Below, in pieces: positions 48,519 to 58,392 of a stretch of DNA of 64,000 nt. The DNA comes from Alteripontixanthobacter sp. Its GTDB lineage: Bacteria > Pseudomonadota > Alphaproteobacteria > Sphingomonadales > Sphingomonadaceae. The position numbers and the translations under genes were made by a program. Each line of letters starts with the position of its first letter. Position 1 is the first letter of the stretch. The notes beneath the pieces are model-generated. The model did no database searches. It saw only the letters and a program-made list of their open reading frames with translations, and was not told where the DNA came from. The stretch lies in contig JBDVPM010000008.1 of NCBI GenBank assembly GCA_039968605.1, positions 1,664,968 through 1,728,967 of the forward strand. Direction: 5' to 3'.

Positions 48519-48548
48519 AGCCCGAGGGCGCGAATGCGGCCCCGGGCT
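48519..48548 (-). terminator. Possible terminator of clpX
   Basis: The arms AGCCCGAGG / CCCCGGGCT (one mismatch) lie in the 60-base gap between the convergent clpX and CDF genes. On the minus strand the stem is followed by only a short T-run (GGGCTTTGA), so termination may be weak. Confidence 0.4.
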
Positions 48549-48564
48549 CCTAAGGCCCGACAAA

Positions 48565-49830
<1,266 letters not shown>

Positions 49831-50088
49831 TTCCCGTCTTTCGAATGCCATACAGCCCGGGCTGCAGGGGATTCGCCGACTCTAGGGCCGGATGTATGAT
49901 AATCAACACTTGCCGCAGCCTGCGGCTTTAATCGTCCCGCATTGACGCGGGCTGAAGTGCCAAGGTTATCGGCGCATGAAGGGTTGGCTCGGTAGGGTAG
50001 TGAGGCCATCGCGCGCACAGCTAGCTTGCTGTCCAGCCATTGCCTTGGAGCCGTGACATCCCACGCCCCAACTAAGCCAAGCTCAAGC

Positions 50089-50793
50089 TTACTCGGGTGC
50101 GCCGCCCGAGCCCTTTTCCTTGTCTTCGCCTTCGCCGTTTTCCGGGCGAGTTTCGAAGACCTTGTCGACGATGCCGAACTTCATTGCCTCGTCGGCTTCC
50201 AGGAAGGTGTCGCGGTCCATCGCCTTTTCGATTTCGGCCAGCTTCTTGCCGGTATATTTCACATAGAGCTCGTTCATGCTCTTCTTGATCCGCAGTATCT
50301 CGCGGGCCTGGATCTCGATATCGCTGGCCATGCCGCGTGCACCGCCGCTGGGCTGGTGAATCATAATGCGCGCATTGGGCAGCGCGATACGCATGCCCGG
50401 CTCGCCCGCTGCCAGCAGGAAGCTGCCCATGCTGGCGGCTTGTCCGATGCAAACGGTGCTGACGCGCGGCTTGATGTATTGCATCGTATCGTGGATCGCC
50501 ATGCCGGCCGTCACCACCCCGCCGGGCGAGTTGATATACATGCTGATCGGCTTGCTTGGATTTTCCGATTCGAGGAACAGCAGCTGCGCAGTGATCAGGC
50601 TGGCCATGCCGTCTTCCACCTGGCCGGTTACGAAAACGATTCGCTCGCGCAGCAGGCGCGAGAAAATGTCGAAGCTGCGTTCGCCCCGGCTGGTCTGCTC
50701 GACCACCATCGGTACCAGCGCGCCGGTTACCGGATCGCGGGTGAACTGGCCTTGCGAGCCGTAGGATTCGTCGGAGCCGAACAGGTCGATCAT
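50089..50793 (-). CDS. clpP: ATP-dependent Clp protease proteolytic subunit ClpP
   Basis: This 234-residue serine peptidase forms the tetradecameric chamber. Catalytic Ser121 lies in [12 protein letters not shown] and His146 in IMIHQPSGG, with the INSPGGVV signature near 88. A Glu/Gly/Lys tail ([12 protein letters not shown]) extends past the usual end. It lies upstream of clpX, the normal order, with a 258-base gap in which I see no other gene. An inverted repeat containing CTTGAA boxes lies upstream. Confidence 0.97.
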   Translation of the reverse strand: MIDLFGSDESYGSQGQFTRDPVTGALVPMVVEQTSRGERSFDIFSRLLRERIVFVTGQVEDGMASLITAQLLFLESENPSKPISMYINSPGGVVTAGMAIHDTMQYIKPRVSTVCIGQAASMGSFLLAAGEPGMRIALPNARIMIHQPSGGARGMASDIEIQAREILRIKKSMNELYVKYTGKKLAEIEKAMDRDTFLEADEAMKFGIVDKVFETRPENGEGEDKEKGSGGAPE

Positions 50794-50834
50794 TGATGCG
50801 TGCCCTTATATTGGAAAAGTCGCTGCTGAAATAT

Positions 50835-50874
50835 CTTGAAGCGGTATGTCGCGACTGGCGCGCGCGACTTCAAG
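50835..50874. repeat. Bulged inverted repeat with CTTGAA boxes in the clpP / receptor divergent region
   Basis: The plus strand reads CTTGAA(G), then GTCGCG, then CGCGAC followed by TTCAAG: two nested inverted pairs with a short bulge. The CTTGAA elements face both directions and match the -35 box of alphaproteobacterial heat-shock promoters. On the clpP side a CGACAT-like -10 lies 17 bases away, a weak match. It could be a clpP promoter or operator. Confidence 0.35.
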
Positions 50875-50888
50875 GGCGTTAACCCCCT

Positions 50889-53099
50889 ATGCCGTTCGTC
50901 GATTATAGCAACCGGGCGGTCGATCCTGCTTTTACGCTGCGTTTTCTGGCGCTAAAGGCGGCGCGAGAGAGGCAACCCGACATTCCCCAACTTCCCCCCT
51001 TTTTGCGCGGCGCTGCCAGCGTAGGCACCATGGCAGTCGCTCTGGCATGCGCTCCAGCCGCGCTTGCCCAGACGGCTGACGATACTGCGGAACAAATCCC
51101 GACTGCCGATGCGGAAAATGTCGTCAGCGAAGGCCGTGGGCAGACCTACCTACCGGACTATTTCGTGCAATTCGCCCCGCGCAACGCGCTCGACATGCTG
51201 GAACAGGTGCCTGGCTTTTCGATCCAGGGTGGTGGCGGCGGCGAGCGCGGGCTGGGACAGGCGAACGAGAACGTCCTCGTCAATGGCGAGCGGCTGACCA
51301 GCAAATCCGACAGTGCCCGCGACCAGCTCAGCCGCATTCCGGCAGGCGATGTAGTCCGGATCGAAATCATCGACGGCACCAGCCTCGATATTCCAGGGCT
51401 TACCGGCCAGGTGGCCAATGTGGTGGTGGAATCGAGCGGGCTGTCGGGTCAGTTCACCTATGAAGGCGGCTTTCGGCCGCACAATGCCGATCCGGAACTG
51501 TATGGCGGCGAGATTTCGGTTTCGGGCGGCCTGGGCAGGCTGGGCTATACGCTGGCGCTGAGCAACGAGAATGGCCGCTTTGGCGCCGATGGGCCGATCA
51601 TTATCACCGACGCGGCGGGCGCGCTGATCGAGCAAGCCGATGCGCAGTCGATCGGCGGGTTCGACAATCCCACCGCCAGTGCCAAGCTGCGCTACGATTT
51701 CGGCGGAGAAACCATCGGCAACCTCAACCTTACTTACGAACGCGGCCGGTTCTTCCGCACGCAGACCGAAGACCGCTTAATCGTTGGCGGGCCGGATATC
51801 TTCCGCACCAATTCCTTTCGCCGCGACGGCCCCGATTACGAGATAAACGGCGATATCGCCTTCCCGCTCGGCGCAGGTTCGCTCAAGCTGATTGCGCTTG
51901 AGGCTTACGACGAAAGCAATTTTGACAATCAGCTGATCGACGCCTTCGCCGACGATACGCCCGATCTGGGCAGCCGCTTCACCCAGGCCGGCGGATCGGG
52001 CGAGCGGATCGGACGCTTCGAATATAATTTCCCGCTGGCCAATGCCGATTGGCAATTATCGGGCGAAGCCGCCTTCAACCGGCTCGACCGGGTTTCCGAA
52101 CTGTTCGAGCTGGACCCGGATGGCGAATTTGCCCAGCTCGATTTCGATGCCGGGACCGGCGGCGTGCGCGAAGATCGATACGAGGCGATCCTCAGCTTCA
52201 GCCGGACGCTCAGCCCCAAACTGTCCCTGCAGGCGAGCGGTGGTTACGAATTCTCGGAGATCACCCAAACCGGCGCGGGCGCCAATGCACGCAGTTTCAA
52301 GCGGCCAAAGGGATCCGCTTCATTGGCATGGAAACCTCAGGCCGGGCTGGACCTTTCGCTGGAAGTCCGCCGCAGCGTTGGCCAACTCGATTTCGGCGAT
52401 TTCCTCGCCCGCGTGTTCCTTGACGAAGAAAACGCCAATTCCGGCAACAACCAGCTGGTGCCCGAGCAGAGCTGGGACATCACTTTCGAGGCGAACAAGT
52501 CGCTGGGCGATCTGGGCTCCGCCACCTTGCGGATAGAGCGGCGCCTGATCGAGGATTTCATCGACGTGATCCCGCTGCCCGGCGGCGGCGAATCGCGCGG
52601 CAATATCGACAGCGCCCGATCGATGGAAATCGAGTTCGAGAGCACGCTGAAGCTCGATACGCTTGGGGTGCCCGGCGGACAGATCGACCTGGCGGCGGAA
52701 TATGAGCCGACCAGCGTGCGCGATCCGGTAGGCGGCTTCGACCGGGCGTTCTCCGGCAAGCGCGATATCGAACTGAACTTCGATTTTCGCCACGATATCC
52801 CGCGCAGCAGCTGGGCCTATGGCGCGGGTATGTTCTACCAGCATTTCGAACCGCAATACCGGCTGAGCGAAATATCCATTCGCGGCGAAGGGCCGACATT
52901 CGCCGATGTGTTCGTCGAAAATAAGGACGTGCTTGGCCTTACCGTGCGCGCTACTTACGCCAACGTGCTGGGCGGCCGCGATACGGAATTTCGCACGGTG
53001 TTCGACGGGCCGCGCGATGGCGGGCAAATCGCCTTTATCGAGGATAGCGACCGGCGGATCGGACCGATCTTCCGCTTCTCCGTCAGCGGGAATTTCTAA
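50889..53099 (+). CDS. TonB-dependent receptor-like protein with extended N-terminus
   Basis: This 736-residue outer-membrane protein has an N-terminal stretch of about 38 residues before the hydrophobic signal core (about 39-60, ending ALA-QTADD), much longer than a normal signal peptide. A plug-like domain with DYFVQFAPRNALDMLEQVPGF and NVLVNGER follows, then a barrel ending in Phe (SVSGNF). No typical TonB box is obvious before the plug. No ATG lies nearer to the signal core, so either the N-region is genuinely long or a non-ATG start is used. Ligand is unknown. It may be transcribed with the antiporter 57 bases downstream. Confidence 0.88.
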   Translation: MPFVDYSNRAVDPAFTLRFLALKAARERQPDIPQLPPFLRGAASVGTMAVALACAPAALAQTADDTAEQIPTADAENVVSEGRGQTYLPDYFVQFAPRNALDMLEQVPGFSIQGGGGGERGLGQANENVLVNGERLTSKSDSARDQLSRIPAGDVVRIEIIDGTSLDIPGLTGQVANVVVESSGLSGQFTYEGGFRPHNADPELYGGEISVSGGLGRLGYTLALSNENGRFGADGPIIITDAAGALIEQADAQSIGGFDNPTASAKLRYDFGGETIGNLNLTYERGRFFRTQTEDRLIVGGPDIFRTNSFRRDGPDYEINGDIAFPLGAGSLKLIALEAYDESNFDNQLIDAFADDTPDLGSRFTQAGGSGERIGRFEYNFPLANADWQLSGEAAFNRLDRVSELFELDPDGEFAQLDFDAGTGGVREDRYEAILSFSRTLSPKLSLQASGGYEFSEITQTGAGANARSFKRPKGSASLAWKPQAGLDLSLEVRRSVGQLDFGDFLARVFLDEENANSGNNQLVPEQSWDITFEANKSLGDLGSATLRIERRLIEDFIDVIPLPGGGESRGNIDSARSMEIEFESTLKLDTLGVPGGQIDLAAEYEPTSVRDPVGGFDRAFSGKRDIELNFDFRHDIPRSSWAYGAGMFYQHFEPQYRLSEISIRGEGPTFADVFVENKDVLGLTVRATYANVLGGRDTEFRTVFDGPRDGGQIAFIEDSDRRIGPIFRFSVSGNF

Positions 53100-53156
53100 C
53101 CCGCCCATGCAGCGTTCGTTTGTCAGCCACCGCCGGCGGCCTTAGGACCGGTGGCG

Positions 53157-54509
53157 ATGGACTTTCGCATATTCCTGTTCGTTCTGTTCGGCCTCGGCCT
53201 GGTTCTGGCCGTAGGGCTGGAAAAACGGCTGGCGCGCAGCCTGTTGCCGATGCCGGTGCTGTATGTCGCGGTGGGTTTCCTTGTGTTCTCGCTGCAGGAT
53301 TTTTTGGGGATGGAGATGCCCTATCTCAATCCCACCACCGACATGTTCGATGCGATGGCGCTGGAATATGTCACCGAGTTCATCGTGATTGCCTCTCTGA
53401 TGGGTGCAGGCATCGCCATCGACCGGCCGGTGAGCTGGCCCAATTGGCGGCAGATCTGGCCGCTGCTCGTGATCGTGATGCCGCTGTCCATCGCAGCGGT
53501 CGCCTGGCTCGGTTGGTGGGCGCTGGGACTGGCCCCGGCATCGGCGATACTGCTGGGCGCTGCGCTTGCCCCGACCGATCCGGTTCTGGCGCGCAGCGTG
53601 CAGGTTGGGCCGCCGGGAGAAAATGAGCGCGACGATGTGCGCTTCTCGCTGACGGTCGAGGCCGGTTTCAATGACGGGCTGGCGTTCCCCTTCACCCATC
53701 TCGCCATCGCGGCGGTCGGGATGGGCGCGCTGGGGGGGTGGACCGCCGAATGGTTCGCCGTGGATTTCGTCTGGCGCATCGCGGCAGGCTGCTTCGTCGG
53801 CTGGGCAGTCGGCCGGGCGGGCAGCTGGTACGTCTTCGACCGTGAAGCGGACGTTGCGCGCCACGAGATGGAGGAAGATCATGCCGAACCGAAATATTCG
53901 ACATCGGAAGGGCTGGTGGTGCTGGGAACCTTGCTGCTGGCCTATGGCGCGGCGGAGTTAGTTCACGGGTATGGCTTTCTGGCGGTATTCGTCGGTGCGG
54001 TGACCGCGCGGCAGCGGGAGAATGCCAGCCGCTATCACAAGATCAGCCACCATTTTATCGACCAGATCGAAAAAATCGTGCTGGTCGCGGTGCTGATCGG
54101 GTTCGGCGGGGTGCTCGCAAGCGGAGTGCTGGAGGCGCTGACCTGGCCGATGGCACTGGTCGGGCTGGCACTGATACTGGTGATCCGCCCGCTGGCCGGG
54201 CTGCTGGGCGAGATGAATTGCGCGCTGCCCTGGAGCGGGCGGCTGGCGGTCGCCTTCTTGGGTATCCGGGGAATGGGTTCGATCTATTATCTGGCGTACG
54301 GCCAGACCCATGCCGATTTCGAAGGTCTGGAGGTGCTATGGGCGACGGTCAGCTTCACCATACTGGCCTCGATCGTGATCCACGGGATCACTTCGGGAAA
54401 GATCATGGACCATGTGAAGCAGCGCGGCCATCACGTGCATAAGGGGCAGGATGCCGAAATGATCGGGCTGGTACCGCGGCGCAAAGCGCGGCTGGAGGAG
54501 AAGCCCTAA
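53157..54509 (+). CDS. CPA1-type cation:proton antiporter
   Basis: This 450-residue membrane protein has about 12 helices. Conserved segments include ALAPTDPVLARSVQVGPPGE (with the TDP sequence of the NhaP/CPA1 exchanger core) and EAGFNDGLAFPF with the ND pair used in cation exchange. It should exchange Na+ or K+ for protons. ATG 53157 is favoured over GTG 53151 because AGGA lies 9 bases before the ATG. It converges on tig, leaving 21 bases between the stops. Confidence 0.93.
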   Translation: MDFRIFLFVLFGLGLVLAVGLEKRLARSLLPMPVLYVAVGFLVFSLQDFLGMEMPYLNPTTDMFDAMALEYVTEFIVIASLMGAGIAIDRPVSWPNWRQIWPLLVIVMPLSIAAVAWLGWWALGLAPASAILLGAALAPTDPVLARSVQVGPPGENERDDVRFSLTVEAGFNDGLAFPFTHLAIAAVGMGALGGWTAEWFAVDFVWRIAAGCFVGWAVGRAGSWYVFDREADVARHEMEEDHAEPKYSTSEGLVVLGTLLLAYGAAELVHGYGFLAVFVGAVTARQRENASRYHKISHHFIDQIEKIVLVAVLIGFGGVLASGVLEALTWPMALVGLALILVIRPLAGLLGEMNCALPWSGRLAVAFLGIRGMGSIYYLAYGQTHADFEGLEVLWATVSFTILASIVIHGITSGKIMDHVKQRGHHVHKGQDAEMIGLVPRRKARLEEKP

Positions 54510-54530
54510 ACGCCCCTCCCCCAGGCCGGA

Positions 54531-56201
54531 TTACTTCTTGGCGGCGGCTTTCTTGGCCGGTGCTTTCTTTGCAGCAGGCTTCTTGGCATCCGCCTTCTTG
54601 GCTGGAGCCTTCTTGGCTGGAGCCTTCTTCGCCGCTGGCTTCTTGGCCGGGGCCTTCTTTTCAGCGGGCTTGTCGTCCGATTTGGCAGCGGCCTTCTTGG
54701 CGGGTGCCTTCTTGGCGGCAGGCTTTTTCGCGGCGGCTTTGTCGTCGACAGCCTTTTTGTCGTCCGCCTTCTTGGCGTCTGCTTTCTTCGCGTCTGCCTT
54801 TTTCGCGGGCGTTTTCTTGGCGGCAGCCTTCTTCTTCGGCTTGGCCTTCTTGGCCGCCTCGATCTCGGCTTCCTCATCCGCTTCGATCGCGGCCTGTAGC
54901 TCTTCGCGCGTTACTTCGCGCTCGGTGACCTCGGCCTGTTCGAACAGGTGGTCCACCACCTTGTCTTCATAGAGAGGCGCGCGCAGCTGGGCAGCGGCGA
55001 GCGGTTCGTTCTGGATATATTCCATGAAACGCTGGCGGTCTTCCTCGCGATATTGCTGGGCCGCCTGCTGGATCAGCATCGACATTTCCTGCTGCGAAAC
55101 CTCGACGCCATTCTTCTGGCCGATTTCGCTCAGGAGCAGGCCGAGCCGTACCCGGCGTTCGGCGATCGAACGATAATCGTCCTTCTCCGCCTCGATTTCC
55201 TTCATCGCGGCGGCGGGATCGGCATCCTTTTGCGCTTCGGCCTGAAGCTGCTGCCAGATCTGTTCGAATTCCGCATCGACCATGCCCTGCGGCACGTCGA
55301 AATCATGGCCAGCCGCCAGCTTGTCCAGCAGGCTGCGCTTCATCGCGGTGCGGGTCATGCCAGCGGTTTCCTGCTCCACCTGGCCGCGCATCAATTCCTT
55401 GAGCTGATCCATGCTTTCCAGACCCATATTGGTCGCAAAATCATCATCCAGCTTGGTTTCGGTTTCGACCTTCACGGCCTTAACCGTCACGTCGAATTCG
55501 GCCTTCTTGCCCGCGAGGTGCTCTGCCGGATAATCTTCCGGGAAGGTCACTTCGATGGTCTTTTCGTCGCCCGTCTTCGCGCCGGTCAGCTGCTCTTCGA
55601 AACCGGGGATGAACTGGCCTGAACCGATCACCAGCGGGGCGTCTTCCGCCTTGCCGCCTTCGAATTCCTCGCCGTCAACGCGGCCGACGAAATCGATTAC
55701 CAGCTGGTCGCCATCCTTCGCCTTGCGGGTCTTGGCGGCATCCTTGTAGCTTTTCTGCTGGCCGGCGATGTTCTTGAGCGCTTCTTCGACTTGCGAATCG
55801 TCGACCGGGACGACCAGCCTTTCCAGCTTCAGACCGGACGTATCGGGGGTATCGATTTCGGGCAGGACTTCCATATGGATGTCGAGCACGGCGTCCTTGC
55901 CTTCTGCATAATCCTTGTCGAGATGCACATGCGGCTGCATTGCCGGGCGCAGGCCCTTGTCCTTGACCAGCTGGTCGAGCGAGTTCTTGACCGCGTCGTT
56001 TACCACCTGGCTGTGCATTTGCTCGCCATGCATCTTGCGCACCAGGTTCGCGGGCACCTTGCCCGGGCGGAAGCCGGGCATGCGCACTTGCGGGGCGACC
56101 TTCTTGATTTCGGCATCGATCTTCGCCTCGATATCCGAGGCGGGGATGGTCACTTCGAATGCGCGCTTCAGGCCTTCGGTGCTGGTTTCTTTGACTTGCA
56201 T
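54531..56201 (-). CDS. tig: Trigger factor with a long Lys/Ala-rich C-terminal tail
   Basis: This 556-residue ribosome-associated chaperone has the ribosome-binding domain ([20 protein letters not shown], with a PGFRPGKVP loop near 45), a central PPIase domain (about 155-240), and a helical C-domain. The last 106 residues (451-556) are unusual: 43 Lys and 39 Ala, in PAKKA/AAKK repeats resembling eukaryotic histone H1 or bacterial AlgP-type tails. E. coli trigger factor is 432 residues. ATG 56201 is the family start; longer frames run through the tRNA gene. Confidence 0.97.
   Translation of the reverse strand: MQVKETSTEGLKRAFEVTIPASDIEAKIDAEIKKVAPQVRMPGFRPGKVPANLVRKMHGEQMHSQVVNDAVKNSLDQLVKDKGLRPAMQPHVHLDKDYAEGKDAVLDIHMEVLPEIDTPDTSGLKLERLVVPVDDSQVEEALKNIAGQQKSYKDAAKTRKAKDGDQLVIDFVGRVDGEEFEGGKAEDAPLVIGSGQFIPGFEEQLTGAKTGDEKTIEVTFPEDYPAEHLAGKKAEFDVTVKAVKVETETKLDDDFATNMGLESMDQLKELMRGQVEQETAGMTRTAMKRSLLDKLAAGHDFDVPQGMVDAEFEQIWQQLQAEAQKDADPAAAMKEIEAEKDDYRSIAERRVRLGLLLSEIGQKNGVEVSQQEMSMLIQQAAQQYREEDRQRFMEYIQNEPLAAAQLRAPLYEDKVVDHLFEQAEVTEREVTREELQAAIEADEEAEIEAAKKAKPKKKAAAKKTPAKKADAKKADAKKADDKKAVDDKAAAKKPAAKKAPAKKAAAKSDDKPAEKKAPAKKPAAKKAPAKKAPAKKADAKKPAAKKAPAKKAAAKK
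54534..54851 (-). repeat. Degenerate tandem repeats encoding the Lys/Ala tail of trigger factor
   Basis: About 318 bases are built of imperfect GCC-AAG-AAG-type units with variable Pro, Asp and Thr codons. The periodic protein units are 3-6 residues ([15 protein letters not shown]). Such DNA is prone to length change by slippage or recombination, so tail length may vary among strains. Confidence 0.85.
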
Positions 56202-56251
56202 GGGTAAAGCGTTTGAACCTTCGTTTCTCTCGATCGGGCCGGGGCGAGGAC

Positions 56252-56336
56252 TGGTGCGGGCGAAGGGACTCGAACCCCCACATCTTGCGATACTGGTACC
56301 TAAAACCAGCGCGTCTACCAATTCCGCCACGCCCGC
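56252..56336 (-). tRNA. tRNA-Leu (anticodon UAG)
   Basis: On the minus strand the acceptor GCGGGCG pairs with CGCCCGC and the 3' CCA is encoded. The anticodon stem CTGGT/ACCAG encloses TTTAGGT with anticodon TAG. A long variable arm and GGTTCGAGTCC T-arm complete a class II leucine tRNA of 85 bases. It lies 50 bases upstream of tig on the same strand. Confidence 0.96.
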
Positions 56337-56505
56337 ATTGCGTCCGAACATCGTCCGTAAAATGGGCCGCGCGGCAAACCCGATAAAGGGCACGCCGCGC
56401 GCGTAAGGCTGCGCCTGTAGTCAGGTGCGGCGCAAAGGGCAAGCGGAACGGGGCCGCCGGATGGTCGTTGATCCGATATACCTATCCATAGCAGGTGCCG
56501 CGCCA

Positions 56506-56760
56506 ATGCCCGATTACGACGAACCGAAGATTCCGCCCGCCACGCCGCCCGCGATCGATCCGCATGCCGACCCGGTGGAGGCGCGCAAACTGGCCGATGA
56601 CGATGGCGATAGCGATTGCAGCGGCAGCGCCGAACCGTCCGAGCGGCGCGAGGCGAACGAGGCGCTGGAAAAACGCCAGGCGAAGCGGATGGAATCCGAA
56701 GGGGCCGGCGAGCAGGAACTCGATGCCACCACTCCCGCCACGCTGTCTCCCCCCGATTGA
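56506..56760 (+). CDS. Small acidic hypothetical protein (84 aa)
   Basis: This 84-residue protein has a Pro-rich acidic first half (MPDYDEPKIPPATPP) and a charged helix (EANEALEKRQAKRMESEG), with no TM helix or signal. No family is recognised. The frame is open from an ATG at 56425, but MPDYDEP at 56506 begins the coherent part. It lies upstream of another Pro-rich small gene, so the pair may form an operon. Confidence 0.6.
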   Translation: MPDYDEPKIPPATPPAIDPHADPVEARKLADDDGDSDCSGSAEPSERREANEALEKRQAKRMESEGAGEQELDATTPATLSPPD

Positions 56761-56772
56761 AAGGACCATATA

Positions 56773-56952
56773 ATGGCAACGCAGCCCGCACCCGGACCCG
56801 ACCGAATCGATCCGGGCGCCCCGCCCGAAGCCCCGCCATCCTCGCCGCCCGACGAAGCGCCGATGGAGGACCCGCCGGGTATCACTCCGCCCCAGCCCGA
56901 TATCGATGAGCCGGGACGCGGCCCGGTCGAAACACCCCCTCCGCCGGATTGA
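56773..56952 (+). CDS. Pro-rich acidic hypothetical protein (59 aa)
   Basis: This short gene encodes 59 residues dominated by Pro, Glu, Asp and Ala (for example PGAPPEAPPSSPPDEAP) and ending PVETPPPPD. AAGGA is 7 bases from ATG 56773, a good ribosome site, and the gene begins 12 bases after the previous stop. It is probably disordered. Function unknown; composition alone could mislead, but the ribosome site favours a real gene. Confidence 0.6.
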   Translation: MATQPAPGPDRIDPGAPPEAPPSSPPDEAPMEDPPGITPPQPDIDEPGRGPVETPPPPD

Positions 56953-57018
56953 CCCGGCTGGCCGATCGCGTCCGAATGATCTTGCGGGCCGCCGCGCCGC
57001 GTTTTAGGGGCGCTGGCT

Positions 57019-57336
57019 ATGAGCGACAATGAAACTCCCGCAAGCTCCGAAACCGCAGCATCCAAAGAGGCGGACATCCCGCCGGAGCGGATTTCGGTAA
57101 ACCCGCGCAGCCAGCATTTCGATGCCGACAAATTGCAGCGCGGCATCGGCATCCGTTTCAAGGGCCGTCAGCGGACCGATATTGAGGAATACTCGATTTC
57201 CGAAGGCTGGGTGCGCGTGCAGGCCGGCAAGACGATGGACCGCAAGGGCAACCCGCTGACGATCAAGCTGACCGGCCCGGTAGAAGCCTGGTATGAAGAT
57301 CTGGGCGAAGACCCACCGGTCGCGAAGGCCGGGTAG
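57019..57336 (+). CDS. DUF3297 family protein
   Basis: This 105-residue soluble protein has an acidic N-terminus and the conserved core RISVNPRSQHFD...GIRFKGRQRTDIEEYSISEGWVRV...GNPLTIKLTGPVEAW, which matches DUF3297. Database entries sometimes label this family glutathione peroxidase; the sequence shows no peroxidase active site. Function is unknown. It follows the two small Pro-rich genes by 66 bases. Confidence 0.85.
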   Translation: MSDNETPASSETAASKEADIPPERISVNPRSQHFDADKLQRGIGIRFKGRQRTDIEEYSISEGWVRVQAGKTMDRKGNPLTIKLTGPVEAWYEDLGEDPPVAKAG

Positions 57337-57417
57337 AGGTTCTCGGCGGGCGAGCCTGTGGCTAACCGGAGTGTCGGTAAGCCAGGGCGCGATTAGCTGA
57401 TTTTTCCAGCATTCGGC

Positions 57418-57446
57418 TTGGGGGCTGTTCCGACCCTTGCCCCCAA
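57418..57446. terminator. Hairpin in the convergent gap between DUF3297 and the CHAP gene
   Basis: The arms TTGGGGGC / GCCCCCAA form a perfect 8-bp stem with a 13-base loop. Neither side has a good T-run, so a bidirectional terminator is possible but not certain. Confidence 0.4.
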
Positions 57447-57488
57447 ACCGCAAACCCGGCCGCGAAAAGTCGGCTCTAAAGTCTCATA

Positions 57489-58262
57489 TCAATCGTATTT
57501 GGCAAGCGCCGCCGAAAGCTGATCGCGTCCGCGCGAGCGGCTGCGCTGGGCCACGGGAACCCGCTGCGACCAGGTTGCCTGGCGCACAGCCACGCGGCGC
57601 GGCTGGGCCGGACGAGTGGCGGCAGCCGCCGCCGGGGCGTCCAGCTTGGCGAATGCGTTCAGAAATGCGCTGCTGCTGCGGGTGCGTGCCGGTGCGACGT
57701 TGGCCGGCGCTGCGGGTGCGGCGCGTGCCACACGGGTCGGGGCGAAATCACGGCGACCATCGCCGCGCTCATTATAAATGAACCCATGCACCGGCCATGC
57801 GGTTTTGCCGAGCGCCTGGATCGGGTGATACCACACGCGAACTTCGCTCCAGTCATTGTTCGGCGAAACGTCGATAGCCTTCACGTTCTTTTCGATCTGG
57901 CCGCGCCGGCCGTTGATCGGGCTCCAGTTGGAATGGCTCAGCAGGACCGTGCGCGAATCGATGATCCGGCTGACTGCAGCGACATGGCCGAGGCTCATAT
58001 TGCGGTGCGGCTGGAACGCCATGACCGCGCCCACCTGCGGGGCGTTGCCGCGTTTGTACTTACCCGCAGCCTGCTGCCACCAGGTATGGGCATCCCCGTA
58101 TATCTGCACACCTGACAATTCGCGGGCGTAAGGAACGCATTGGAGGTACGGCGCCAGTTCCGCGCTGCCGGAATCGCGTGCATTTGCAGGCGCTTCGAGG
58201 AGTGTAGCGGTCATCGCGGTGGCGGCGAGAGCGGCGGCAGACAGTGTAAGCTTGTGTAACAT
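57489..58262 (-). CDS. Secreted CHAP-domain peptidase/amidase
   Basis: This 257-residue protein has a signal peptide ending near residue 28 (ANA-RD) and a CHAP (NlpC/P60-like) domain with catalytic Cys42 in LQCVPYAR and His93 in SLGHVAAV. The C-terminal 100 residues are Ala/Arg/Pro-rich and probably disordered. CHAP enzymes cut peptidoglycan peptides. An upstream TTAACC on the minus strand could be a CtrA half-site, but the second half is degenerate. It is divergent from der. Confidence 0.88.
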   Translation of the reverse strand: MLHKLTLSAAALAATAMTATLLEAPANARDSGSAELAPYLQCVPYARELSGVQIYGDAHTWWQQAAGKYKRGNAPQVGAVMAFQPHRNMSLGHVAAVSRIIDSRTVLLSHSNWSPINGRRGQIEKNVKAIDVSPNNDWSEVRVWYHPIQALGKTAWPVHGFIYNERGDGRRDFAPTRVARAAPAAPANVAPARTRSSSAFLNAFAKLDAPAAAAATRPAQPRRVAVRQATWSQRVPVAQRSRSRGRDQLSAALAKYD

Positions 58263-58392
58263 GACTACGGAAATGCACTTAGGGAGTTTCGCTGAGCCTT
58301 CGCTGTTTGGTTAAGCGAAATTATCCATAAGTGCTCCGCAGTTCCCACTACGCTTGCCAAAGCAGCCGGCAGGGGCCACTTCGCGAGCCGTA

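Noticed and set aside
49886-49945. GCCGCAG/CTGCGGC hairpin near 49911-49928 as a terminator
   Set aside because: It lies upstream of clpX with a T-poor end on the minus strand and no plus-strand gene before it; function unclear.
54534-54851. Periodic repeat considered as CRISPR or minisatellite
   Set aside because: The units are codon-level repeats in the trigger-factor frame, without constant repeats and unique spacers.
56252-57018. Integrated island at tRNA-Leu
   Set aside because: No duplicated tRNA 3' end and no integrase were seen; only two small genes and DUF3297 follow.
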